This document shows, one piece after another, positions 28,073-36,182 of a DNA stretch of 64,000 bases. Origin of the DNA: a marine gamma proteobacterium HTCC2143 (GTDB lineage: Bacteria > Pseudomonadota > Gammaproteobacteria > Pseudomonadales > Dasaniaceae). The number at the start of each line of letters is the position of its first letter. Position 1 is the stretch's first letter. The translations under genes and the position numbers were made by a program. The notes beneath the pieces were generated by a model, which ran no database searches, was not told where the DNA came from, and saw only the letters and a list, made by a program, of their open reading frames with translations. The stretch is taken from positions 248,001 through 312,000 of the forward strand of contig AAVT01000002.1 of assembly GCA_000169075.1 (NCBI GenBank). The letters run 5' to 3'.

Positions 28073-30373
28073 TTAGTGGGTAACGACCGTGAGAGGATTG
28101 CTGTAAGCAAATTTGCCCCTGTCATCCTCTACAATCACGCTGTACCAAGTATCTGAACGTGGGTGTACCTTAAAGGACTGTGGTCTGGAAGTCATCGCCT
28201 GAGTAAAGGTTGTTTTTTCTATGATTTCACCCCGCTCGATGAGGGTCACAGATCTCAGTCCTGACACTGCAGCTATGGTATAGTTTAGCGATAGTTCTAA
28301 TCCCTTTGGATGGCGAATGTTAGTACCAAAAATAATTTCCGGGAAAATTAATGGTCCCTGCGTTGCGTAAGAATGCCCTTGTTTCAGTGCGGCAATGAGA
28401 TTGCTAATAGTCTTGTTTTCGGTGATATGGACATAGGTCCTTGCGGCACCGGATAGTTCGTTCCATACATCGTGTACGTCCGACCCACCGACGAGATAAG
28501 CTTTGTGGCCAGCGTTCCATAGTGACCATATTTTTTTCAATGTATCACTATTATCACCTGCGGTGATTTCAACGAGGTCGAAGCTCGGATCATAACCACC
28601 CGGTACAGCAGAAGTCTGTTCGCCGCCCCCGTCGATCTGAGTTGCGAGGCTTCGAAAATAGCCATAGTCATTATAAGGGTGGTTAACATGTATTAGCTCT
28701 GCGCCGAGGCGGCGGGCCTGTGCAAAAATGTCCTGAACGCTTGCGGCGCCAATATCAATGTCGATAACACTGCCTTCGGTGATGGGGTAGGCATTAAAAT
28801 GAGCCCAAGAGGGTGAAAGTTCTGTGCCGGCTAAAAATGGGATTGACCTTTTTCCTGACAGTTTTTTCATCGCTGCATTATTGGCGGTAGAGTCGTGATC
28901 ACTGAGGAAACTAAAGTCCATTCCCGCTGCAAGTTCCGATCGTAGTACGTAGTCGGGAGCAGTAAACCCATCAAGTACATCGGAGTGGTGATGTAAGTCG
29001 ATCGCAAACCAATGTTGTTGCGAAGGTTGTAAACTCACCGCGACCTCGCTGGTAACTTGATGATCTCTTCCGGCACTAACGTCTAGCTCGACGGTGGACA
29101 GAGGTGCGGTAAAACCGCCGCCGGCGCTGACGTCAAACTTATAGCGCCCCGGCGCTACCCAAGCGCTGGCCTGACCGACCGTCATCAAGTCAGTGAAAAA
29201 AGTTTTTTCGCCGAGAAATTCGATCAGTGGCTTGTGCCCTTCACGAACGCTAATTCGCGCATCAAGGGCTTTGCCGCTGTTGTCAGTGATATTAAAAAGA
29301 ATGCGTCCCGGTGGTTTCAGGTCGCTATGATCGAGTTCAACTCGAGACCCCGCGATAATCTCGACGCTATGCGGAGCACCCGAGGCATAAGATTCAGCAG
29401 TGGCCAAGACGGTATATACGCCTGCAGGAAGGTCCAACTGATAGTGGCCGGCTTGTCCTAACGCCCAGGTATAAGGCGCGCCGTTTTTTAAGACGATCAC
29501 TGCAGGTTTATCAACAACATTGTTTTTTTCAGTTCGAACTTCGCCAAATAGCGTGCCAGACGGCAGCTGCTGGAACATTATCTCGCTATGTACCAGTGGC
29601 GCCAAGTCACCACTATCTTCAATTTGTAACCAAGCCTCAAATGTATTGCTTTTTCCTGCTTCTAACGTGTGCTGTTGATAGCGGTCGCGACCAGAATATA
29701 AAAATTGGTCTGCGAAGGGTGCATGTAATCCCAGGACCCAGTCACGGCCATAAGCGGCAGACCAGTTGGCGAGCGCATCGGCCTCGGAGCCTGCATCTTT
29801 TCCTTGAAAGCCGGGCACGCCAAACAGATAACCGCCGTCTGGCCAAACGACATAACCGCTAAGTAATTCCGTTAAATCAGTTTCTCCAGTATTTACCATT
29901 GTCGTTTTCATCTGCAGGCGTCGATCGCCGCTGCGTATATGAAAATGTGTTTCAAGTTGAACGTCGCCCCAGTCTCGCCGTGTTCTAACGACGACGTCGG
30001 AAGGCGTTTGCTGAATAATTTCAACCTGCTGATACGTCGTTGGCCAGGGGGACCAGCTATTCGGCATGAAATCAACCAGTGAGGCGATATCATAGTCAAC
30101 AACACCATTGCGAACGATAGCAATATCGACAATGCCTCCCCGGGCTATACCCCATGGCGGGGCGCTATCGACAGCAAAGGCCAACGCAAATAAACCATTG
30201 TTAATCGTTATATCTTGCGCCCCCGCAGCCTCACCACGGGGAATCTCGGTCGGTCCAACCCGAACATCAACGTCAGCGTAAGTGGTGATGCTAATGCCCA
30301 GTAATATTAGCAATAACAAACGCCGGCAAAGAGGTTTAACAATTCGCCATACACAGATAAATAGTAAAGACAT
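28073..30373 (-). CDS. CehA/McbA-family PHP metallohydrolase, exported
   Basis: 766 residues with an N-terminal hydrophobic export signal ending near TTYADV (about residue 35). The C-terminal third carries the PHP-type metal motif DLHHHSD, then SDHDST, and HVNHPYN further on, the metal stations of CehA/McbA enzymes. The middle has beta-sandwich carbohydrate-like domains. Known relatives hydrolyse aryl carbamates and related esters. Here the natural substrate is unknown. It heads the likely operon with the lipoprotein hydrolase and BCCT transporter. The start has AGAGGA about 12 bases upstream. Confidence 0.82.
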   Translation of the reverse strand: MSLLFICVWRIVKPLCRRLLLLILLGISITTYADVDVRVGPTEIPRGEAAGAQDITINNGLFALAFAVDSAPPWGIARGGIVDIAIVRNGVVDYDIASLVDFMPNSWSPWPTTYQQVEIIQQTPSDVVVRTRRDWGDVQLETHFHIRSGDRRLQMKTTMVNTGETDLTELLSGYVVWPDGGYLFGVPGFQGKDAGSEADALANWSAAYGRDWVLGLHAPFADQFLYSGRDRYQQHTLEAGKSNTFEAWLQIEDSGDLAPLVHSEIMFQQLPSGTLFGEVRTEKNNVVDKPAVIVLKNGAPYTWALGQAGHYQLDLPAGVYTVLATAESYASGAPHSVEIIAGSRVELDHSDLKPPGRILFNITDNSGKALDARISVREGHKPLIEFLGEKTFFTDLMTVGQASAWVAPGRYKFDVSAGGGFTAPLSTVELDVSAGRDHQVTSEVAVSLQPSQQHWFAIDLHHHSDVLDGFTAPDYVLRSELAAGMDFSFLSDHDSTANNAAMKKLSGKRSIPFLAGTELSPSWAHFNAYPITEGSVIDIDIGAASVQDIFAQARRLGAELIHVNHPYNDYGYFRSLATQIDGGGEQTSAVPGGYDPSFDLVEITAGDNSDTLKKIWSLWNAGHKAYLVGGSDVHDVWNELSGAARTYVHITENKTISNLIAALKQGHSYATQGPLIFPEIIFGTNIRHPKGLELSLNYTIAAVSGLRSVTLIERGEIIEKTTFTQAMTSRPQSFKVHPRSDTWYSVIVEDDRGKFAYSNPLTVVTH

Positions 30374-30554
30374 GTGGCCGGTGATCCTCTTTACGGGTAT
30401 CGCGTAACGCGACTGTTCATTTCCCCAAAAGTCTCATAGACTTCTGCCCCAGCGATCACTATACGTCAGTCTCGGCTATGCCTCTACCGACAAAAAATTG
30501 GCTGCCAGACTGACTAGACTAACGAAGAATAAACTGCACTGGGAGATCCGCAGA

Positions 30555-32042
30555 ATGACTGTTATTAAAAAAGTTGCCGTACTAGGCGCCGGCGTTATTG
30601 GTGCGGGTTGGATTGCCCGCTTTGCGGAAAACGGCGTTACGGTTGGCTTGTTTGACCCAGCGCCAGATGCACGTCAGAAGGTAGAGGCAGTCTTGAGTAA
30701 TGCAGAGTACGCCTACAGTAGGTTGGAGGCGGGTCCGCGGGTCAAGAAAGGGTCAATAACCTATGCCGCAACGTTGGCTGAAGCGGTTGTAAATGCCGAC
30801 CTCATTGTTGAAGCGGTACCCGAAGTATTGTCCTTAAAGCAAAGCGTCTATCGCGATGTAGAGAAATGCGTAGCAGCCGACGTTATCATCGTGTCTTCGA
30901 CCTCGGGTATTTTACCGACTGATCTACAGGCGGGAATGGATCATCCCGAGCGGCTGTTGGTTGCACATCCATTTAACCCAGTATACCTGTTGCCACTGGT
31001 GGAGATTGTCGCCGGCGAGCAGACCGCTGCGGATGTGGTTGAGAAGGCGATTGCGATTTATACCGAGTTGGGTATGGAAGCTCTGCACATTAAGAAAGAA
31101 ATTGAGGCTTTTGTTGCGGATCGTCTACTTGAAGCCGTTTGGCGAGAATCACTCTGGCTGATCAAAGATGGCATTGCTACAACCGAAGAAATTGATGACG
31201 CCATTCGGTTTGGGTTTGGTTTACGGTGGGCTCAAATGGGGCTGTTTGAAACCTACCGGCTGGCAGGTGGTGAGGCCGGAATGAAACATTTTATTGCTCA
31301 GTTTGGACCTTGTTTGCAATGGCCTTGGACCAAGTTGATGGATGTACCGGAATTAACGGAAGAGTTGATCGATACCATCGCGACACAGTCAGAGGCGCAG
31401 TCGGGACACTATTCATTTCGACAATTGGAACGGATACGAGATGATAACTTGATTGCCATTATGCACGCGCTTAAAACCAATAACTGGGGTGCAGGACAAA
31501 CACTGATTCGCACCGCTGCGATTCGATCACAGCGTCTTGCAAACACCGAACACGCAGAAGTAATCGCGGAGGATATCAACCATCCATTGTTAACGCTGGA
31601 ATGTGCTGTCTCGCCGGAGTGGACAGACTATAACAATCACATGACAGAAAGCCGTTACCTACAGTGTTTTGGTGATGCTACTGACGGCCTATTGCAAAAA
31701 ATAGGCGTTGACGCAGACTATGTAGCCAATGGCGGCTCCTACTTTACGGTGGAAACACATATTCGTCACTTAGACGAGGTGAAGGCCCTTGAACTCATTA
31801 ATGTGACGACTCAGGTTTTAGCCGGTAAGGGTAAAAAATGTCACGTATTCCATCGTTTATCACATGCAGATGGCAGGATGCTGGCAACGGCTGAACAATT
31901 GTTGATTCATGTCGACATGGATTCTCGAAGCGCGTGCGAGCCGACGGCACAGGTCACGCTGCAACTGGAAAAGATAGCAGCTGCTCACGCTTCGCTGGCG
32001 CTGCCGGATGGGTGTGGTCGGGCTATTGGTGATCCACTGTGA
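30555..32042 (+). CDS. lcdH: L-carnitine 3-dehydrogenase fused to betainyl-CoA thioesterase
   Basis: 495 residues from the ATG at 30555 (GGGAG upstream); an earlier ATG would add 19 unrelated residues. Residues 1-320 are a 3-hydroxyacyl-CoA dehydrogenase-type enzyme with VLGAGVIGAGWIARF at the NAD site and VAHPFNPVYLLPLVEI near 135-150. From about 345 a hotdog thioesterase follows (SPEWTDYNNHMTESRYL). This fusion is known from carnitine degraders. The first domain oxidises L-carnitine to 3-dehydrocarnitine; the second hydrolyses betainyl-CoA to glycine betaine. The middle step would be done by the BKACE enzyme at 10.8 kb. The convergent neighbour is a CdhR-like regulator, as expected for this pathway. 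Confidence 0.92.
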   Translation: MTVIKKVAVLGAGVIGAGWIARFAENGVTVGLFDPAPDARQKVEAVLSNAEYAYSRLEAGPRVKKGSITYAATLAEAVVNADLIVEAVPEVLSLKQSVYRDVEKCVAADVIIVSSTSGILPTDLQAGMDHPERLLVAHPFNPVYLLPLVEIVAGEQTAADVVEKAIAIYTELGMEALHIKKEIEAFVADRLLEAVWRESLWLIKDGIATTEEIDDAIRFGFGLRWAQMGLFETYRLAGGEAGMKHFIAQFGPCLQWPWTKLMDVPELTEELIDTIATQSEAQSGHYSFRQLERIRDDNLIAIMHALKTNNWGAGQTLIRTAAIRSQRLANTEHAEVIAEDINHPLLTLECAVSPEWTDYNNHMTESRYLQCFGDATDGLLQKIGVDADYVANGGSYFTVETHIRHLDEVKALELINVTTQVLAGKGKKCHVFHRLSHADGRMLATAEQLLIHVDMDSRSACEPTAQVTLQLEKIAAAHASLALPDGCGRAIGDPL

Positions 32043-32097
32043 TTTTTGCGGGAGGGCGTAGAGGAAATCGGGCAATTTTAACGGTCTGAAGAGCGGG

Positions 32098-33084
32098 CTA
32101 CTGGAGGGCAATTCGCTCGTCGCGTGGTGGCTTGCCATAGAGGTCGTGATAGCATTTGCTGAAATGGGGTGCGGTGGAAAATCCGCAGCTTACCGCAATA
32201 TCAATAATGGGCATATTAGTTTGTACTAATAAAAGTCTCGCGCGGAAAAGCCGCAATTGCAGATAATAACGTGACGGCGAACAGCCTAAATATTTGAGAA
32301 AGAGACGTTCGAGTTGCCGTCGGGATATGTTGCCATAAGACGCTAGCTCATCTAACCCTAGTGGCTCTTCGATGTTTGCCTCCATCAACGTCACGGCACT
32401 GACTAGCTTGGGCTGGTTTGCACCAATAAGGTAATGCAGTGCAGCCCGCTGTGGGTCGTGTTCACTTCTCACTCGTTCGCAGGCGAGCTGTTCAGAAATT
32501 TCTTGTACCATTTGGTGGCCATAGCGAATAGAAACTAACTTCAACATTAAATCGATAGAGCTGACGCCACCAGCACAGGTGTAACGATTACCATCTATGA
32601 CAAAAAGATTTGATGTGGCCAGTAGTCGAGGAAATTGCTCTCGAAAAGCCGAGAGGTTTTCCCAGTGAATTGTGCAGCGATAGCCGTCTAACAGGCCTGC
32701 TTTAGCCAACACAAAGGCGCCTGTGCACAGTGCGCCTATGGGTATTTTTGTTTTAGCGATAAGCCGTAGTGCAGCTAAAATTTCGGGGGTCGTCTGTTGT
32801 GCTATTTTATAACCGCCACAAACAATTAATGTATCTATTTCAGTCGCAGTACTAATGGCCCCGTCAAATTGCAAGGTCATACCGCAGCTGGAGTTTACCG
32901 CCTGTCCGTCGATGGTATAGATCGACCAGCGATAGAGTTCTCGGCCACTCTGACGGTTGGCTATGCGTAATACCGACACCGCATTGGCGAATGGGCTTAG
33001 GGTGTAGTCTGTGACCATCAAAAATGCAAAGTGCAGCGGCGCTTCCGCATGCACTTCGGTGTTACTAGCAGAAACCTCGGTCAA
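32098..33084 (-). CDS. GlxA-family AraC-type regulator (CdhR-like)
   Basis: 328 residues. An N-terminal DJ-1/PfpI (GATase-1) domain (about 15-185, with [18 protein letters not shown]) is followed by a C-terminal AraC helix-turn-helix pair (about 220-325, with [11 protein letters not shown] at the end). Relatives CdhR, GbdR and ArgR control carnitine, betaine and arginine use. The start is TTG at 33084, overlapping the betA stop (TTGA), so it is coupled to betA. It probably activates the carnitine and betaine genes. The 21-bp-spaced TGTCGY repeats before 36183 and 38820 are candidate sites. Confidence 0.87.
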   Translation of the reverse strand: MTEVSASNTEVHAEAPLHFAFLMVTDYTLSPFANAVSVLRIANRQSGRELYRWSIYTIDGQAVNSSCGMTLQFDGAISTATEIDTLIVCGGYKIAQQTTPEILAALRLIAKTKIPIGALCTGAFVLAKAGLLDGYRCTIHWENLSAFREQFPRLLATSNLFVIDGNRYTCAGGVSSIDLMLKLVSIRYGHQMVQEISEQLACERVRSEHDPQRAALHYLIGANQPKLVSAVTLMEANIEEPLGLDELASYGNISRRQLERLFLKYLGCSPSRYYLQLRLFRARLLLVQTNMPIIDIAVSCGFSTAPHFSKCYHDLYGKPPRDERIALQ

Positions 33085-34781
33085 GTGTGGGATCCGGGTC
33101 TAGCTGGCGGCTTTTGTCGCTGCCGCTGTTGCCACTGCTGGTCTATCCAGGGGTCTACAGTTGCGGCAGTCAGAGGCTCAACGCCAAGAATAATATCGGC
33201 GGCTTTTTCTGCCAGCATGATAGTGGGTGCGTTCAAATTTCCATTGGTTATTCGCGGCATAATTGAAGAGTCAACCACGCGTAAATTAGTAATGCCGCGA
33301 ACCCGGCAGTGGCTATCTACCACGGCCAGAGGGTCATCTGATGCGCCCATTTTGCAGGTGCACGAGGGGTGATAAGCGCTTTCAACATTGTCTTTGACCC
33401 AGCGATCAATTTGTTCGTCTGATTGGATATCTATACCGGGTTGAATCTCATCGCCGCGGTAAATATCCATAGCAGGTTGATTGATAATTTCTCGTGCTAG
33501 CCGAATGCATAGCCGCCAATCTTCGCGGTCCTTTGCATTTTCGAGGTAATTAAAAAGAATACTCGGTTTGTCGTTTGGGTCATTGCTGATGATTTTTACC
33601 CGTCCTCGACTGTGGGGTTTATTGGGTCCGACATGCAGTTGAAACCCATGTCCATCAACCGCCGCAGCGCCATCATAGCGCATCGCAGCAGGCAGGAAGT
33701 GGAACTGGATATCAGGCCATTTTTGGCCGGCCTTTGATCGAATAAAAGCGCAGGACTCAAAATGATTGCTGCTGCCAAGTCCATCTTTTAACAGTAGCCA
33801 GCGCGCGCCGATTAATCCTTTTGCGATCAACCCCAGCTGCCCATTCAGCGTGATCGGCTGCTTGCAGTAGAATTGAAAGTAAACCTCGAGATGATCCTGA
33901 AGATTTTCGCCAACGCCTTCCAGTGCATGTAGTAAAGGGACATTGGCGTCTTTGAGCACCTTGGCCGGACCAATCCCTGAATGTTGCAAAATACTGGGAG
34001 AGCCAATAGATCCAGCTGATAAAAGGACTTCTTTGTTGGCCAGCACGGTGCGCACACGTTTACCGACCTGATATTCAACCCCGATTGCGGTTGTTCCTTC
34101 CAAAAGCACTTTTCGAGTTGCAGCGCCGGTGATAATGGTTAAGTTTTTACGCATGGCTGCACGTCGGAGATAAGCAACGGAGGTAGAGCATCGCTCACCA
34201 TTTTTGACCGTCATATCCATCGGCCCGAACCCTTCTTGCTGCTGGCCATTGCTGTTGTCTGTGGCAGGGTAACCGGCGTCTACGCCGGCATCGATAAATG
34301 CCTGATACAGTGGGTTTAATGCCATGGCATTGCCATTGCCTGTTCCAAGAGGACCGTCGCCACCTCGGTATTCGTCGGCACCGCCAATCCAGCTCTCAGC
34401 CCGACGGAAATAGGGCAAACAGTGTCGATAGTCCCAGTTCTCCGCCCCCATTTGTTCCCATTCATCAAAATCACAGGCGTGTCCTCGAACATAAACCATG
34501 CCGTTGATGGAAGAGGATCCTCCGAGCACTTTACCCCTTGGGCAATGCAACCGTCGGTTGTCCAAATAGGGTTCTGGTTCAGATTCGAAAAACCAATTAA
34601 ATTTGGTGTTGTTCATCGGGTAGGACAGTGCTGTTGGCATGCGGATAAACAGGTTTTTATCACTGCCTCCGGCCTCCAATAACAACACCGAATGGGCGCC
34701 GCTGTGTGAAAGTCGGTCGGCGAGGACACAGCCAGCGGAGCCAGCGCCCACAATAACGTAATCATAACGATCTTCTTGCAT
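33081..34781 (-). CDS. betA: Choline dehydrogenase
   Basis: 566-residue GMC flavoprotein close in length and sequence to BetA of enteric bacteria. It starts [20 protein letters not shown], has [20 protein letters not shown] and EGFGPMD. The C-terminus has [10 protein letters not shown] with the likely catalytic histidine and [17 protein letters not shown]. It oxidises choline to betaine aldehyde (and can continue to betaine), passing electrons to the respiratory chain at the membrane. It is the first gene of a pair with the regulator. No betB, betT or betI is adjacent; the aldehyde dehydrogenase at 4 kb is a possible partner. Confidence 0.92.
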   Translation of the reverse strand: MQEDRYDYVIVGAGSAGCVLADRLSHSGAHSVLLLEAGGSDKNLFIRMPTALSYPMNNTKFNWFFESEPEPYLDNRRLHCPRGKVLGGSSSINGMVYVRGHACDFDEWEQMGAENWDYRHCLPYFRRAESWIGGADEYRGGDGPLGTGNGNAMALNPLYQAFIDAGVDAGYPATDNSNGQQQEGFGPMDMTVKNGERCSTSVAYLRRAAMRKNLTIITGAATRKVLLEGTTAIGVEYQVGKRVRTVLANKEVLLSAGSIGSPSILQHSGIGPAKVLKDANVPLLHALEGVGENLQDHLEVYFQFYCKQPITLNGQLGLIAKGLIGARWLLLKDGLGSSNHFESCAFIRSKAGQKWPDIQFHFLPAAMRYDGAAAVDGHGFQLHVGPNKPHSRGRVKIISNDPNDKPSILFNYLENAKDREDWRLCIRLAREIINQPAMDIYRGDEIQPGIDIQSDEQIDRWVKDNVESAYHPSCTCKMGASDDPLAVVDSHCRVRGITNLRVVDSSIMPRITNGNLNAPTIMLAEKAADIILGVEPLTAATVDPWIDQQWQQRQRQKPPARPGSHT

Positions 34782-35094
34782 CTACTTTGTCTCTAGTTCT
34801 TGTTCAAAGGGGCTTCATCGGCGGTAGATCGAGGTTCGCAACCCCGCTGTATCGTCAGCGATGGGAGTGTTATTAAGTATCATTAGGGCGATGCTCACGC
34901 CGCACAGTCTATGGGAGCCCAGCCTTAAAATATATACAATATTTTGTGATGTCAATTGGGCACAAAGGGCCGGTTAAAGTCTGTGTTTACTCATTGCCGG
35001 TCTTTTTCTGGCTAGCGACTCACAATTGACTTTATACTGCCAGTTTGGACCACTCGGCTAACAATAAATACCAACATCGCAGGGGATAAAAATA
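34782..35094. other. Divergent promoter region between betA and the dioxygenase gene
   Basis: This 313-bp region must hold promoters for betA and for the phytanoyl-CoA dioxygenase-like gene. It is AT-rich near 34925-34955. I found no TGTCGY pair at 21-bp spacing and no clear operator. Confidence 0.4.
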
Positions 35095-36045
35095 GTGATA
35101 AACAATGAGCAAATAGCCTTTTTTCGAGACAATGGCTATCTCATATTACCGGGAGCAATGGATCTCGAATTGTGCGCCCGTGCTCGAGACAATTTGTGGG
35201 CTTCGCTGCCTGACAACGCGGATATTAAACGCGATGACCCTGCCAGTCATTTTGGCCCTTTATCGGAAAAAGATACGCTACTTAGCGCAACGAACATGCG
35301 TTCGGGGCATCGCTGGCAACTAAGGTATGTGGGTACTGACCGGGATATCATAAATTTGGTCTATTCCGAAACACTGATCGGTATTGCCGAGCAGTTACTG
35401 GGATCCGGAACATTGCGCCGACCAATAGTCAATGGCGCAACGATGGGTACCTGCGGTGCTGCATGGCCGGACGGCCCTGTCGATCCGGCCGTTGCAACTG
35501 AGGGCGCTCGAGGCATTTATTGTACGCTGCCTTACCGAGATCAAGCGCCGCCAGCGGATGGTGCACACACTGATGGTCATCCATTTATGTTGAGCCTTGC
35601 GGGCCTCATTGACGATAATCCGCCGGGGGGCGGTGCTTTAACCGTATGGCCAAAATCGCATCGACGTTTGTACCCGACCTATTGGATGCAGTATGACCAA
35701 GCGAGAATACCTTTTTATCAGCATATGCCGAGCTACAAAGGGATACTGCACTCTGAGGAATACCAACAGGAGCTGGCAAAGATTCTAGCCGATACACAGC
35801 CTATCGATTGCTGGGGAAATACCGGTGATGTGGTTATTTGGCATCATCGGCTGGTGCACATGGCAGGGGAAAACCATTCAAACGTTATCCGACAATCTGT
35901 GCTCGCCGATTTTTCAAAAATTGACCTTGATAAATACCGTTCGGACCCCCCGCAGGCGGATATGTGGAGAGATTGGTCAGAAGAGTTGCGAAGCTCGGCT
36001 CAAGGTTACACCAAAGAATTTGCCCGTTCGCAACGACTGATTTAA
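35095..36045 (+). CDS. Phytanoyl-CoA dioxygenase-family protein
   Basis: 316 residues from GTG 35095, with AGGGGA nine bases upstream. The Fe(II)/2-oxoglutarate facial triad is visible as HTDGHPF (His and Asp near residues 162-164) and HRLVHMAGEN (distal His near 255-259). Family members hydroxylate unactivated carbons, for example on fatty acyl-CoA, ectoine or mono-N-methylated compounds. It lies between betA and the dimethylglycine dehydrogenase-like gene, so an oxidation in amine catabolism is plausible but not shown. Confidence 0.85.
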   Translation: MINNEQIAFFRDNGYLILPGAMDLELCARARDNLWASLPDNADIKRDDPASHFGPLSEKDTLLSATNMRSGHRWQLRYVGTDRDIINLVYSETLIGIAEQLLGSGTLRRPIVNGATMGTCGAAWPDGPVDPAVATEGARGIYCTLPYRDQAPPADGAHTDGHPFMLSLAGLIDDNPPGGGALTVWPKSHRRLYPTYWMQYDQARIPFYQHMPSYKGILHSEEYQQELAKILADTQPIDCWGNTGDVVIWHHRLVHMAGENHSNVIRQSVLADFSKIDLDKYRSDPPQADMWRDWSEELRSSAQGYTKEFARSQRLI

Positions 36046-36069
36046 CGGTCTCGCGTTGTCTTAGTCCTG

Positions 36070-36113
36070 TGTCGCATGCTGACAGCCGTATGTCGTTTTC
36101 AGATTTTTGTCGC
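36070..36113 (+). promoter_or_regulatory. TGTCGY direct repeats (candidate GATase-AraC operator)
   Basis: TGTCGC at 36070, TGTCGT at 36091 and TGTCGC at 36108. The first two start exactly 21 bases apart, the spacing known for ArgR-type AraC regulators (TGTCGC-N8-AA-N5 repeats). They lie about 70-115 bases before the ATG of the dimethylglycine dehydrogenase-like gene. Confidence 0.55.
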
Positions 36114-36182
36114 ATTGATTAACTGGTTAAACTGTCATCAAGATTCGGTGCCACGGTAGCGCCGGCTAGTGCGGGGTGACTT

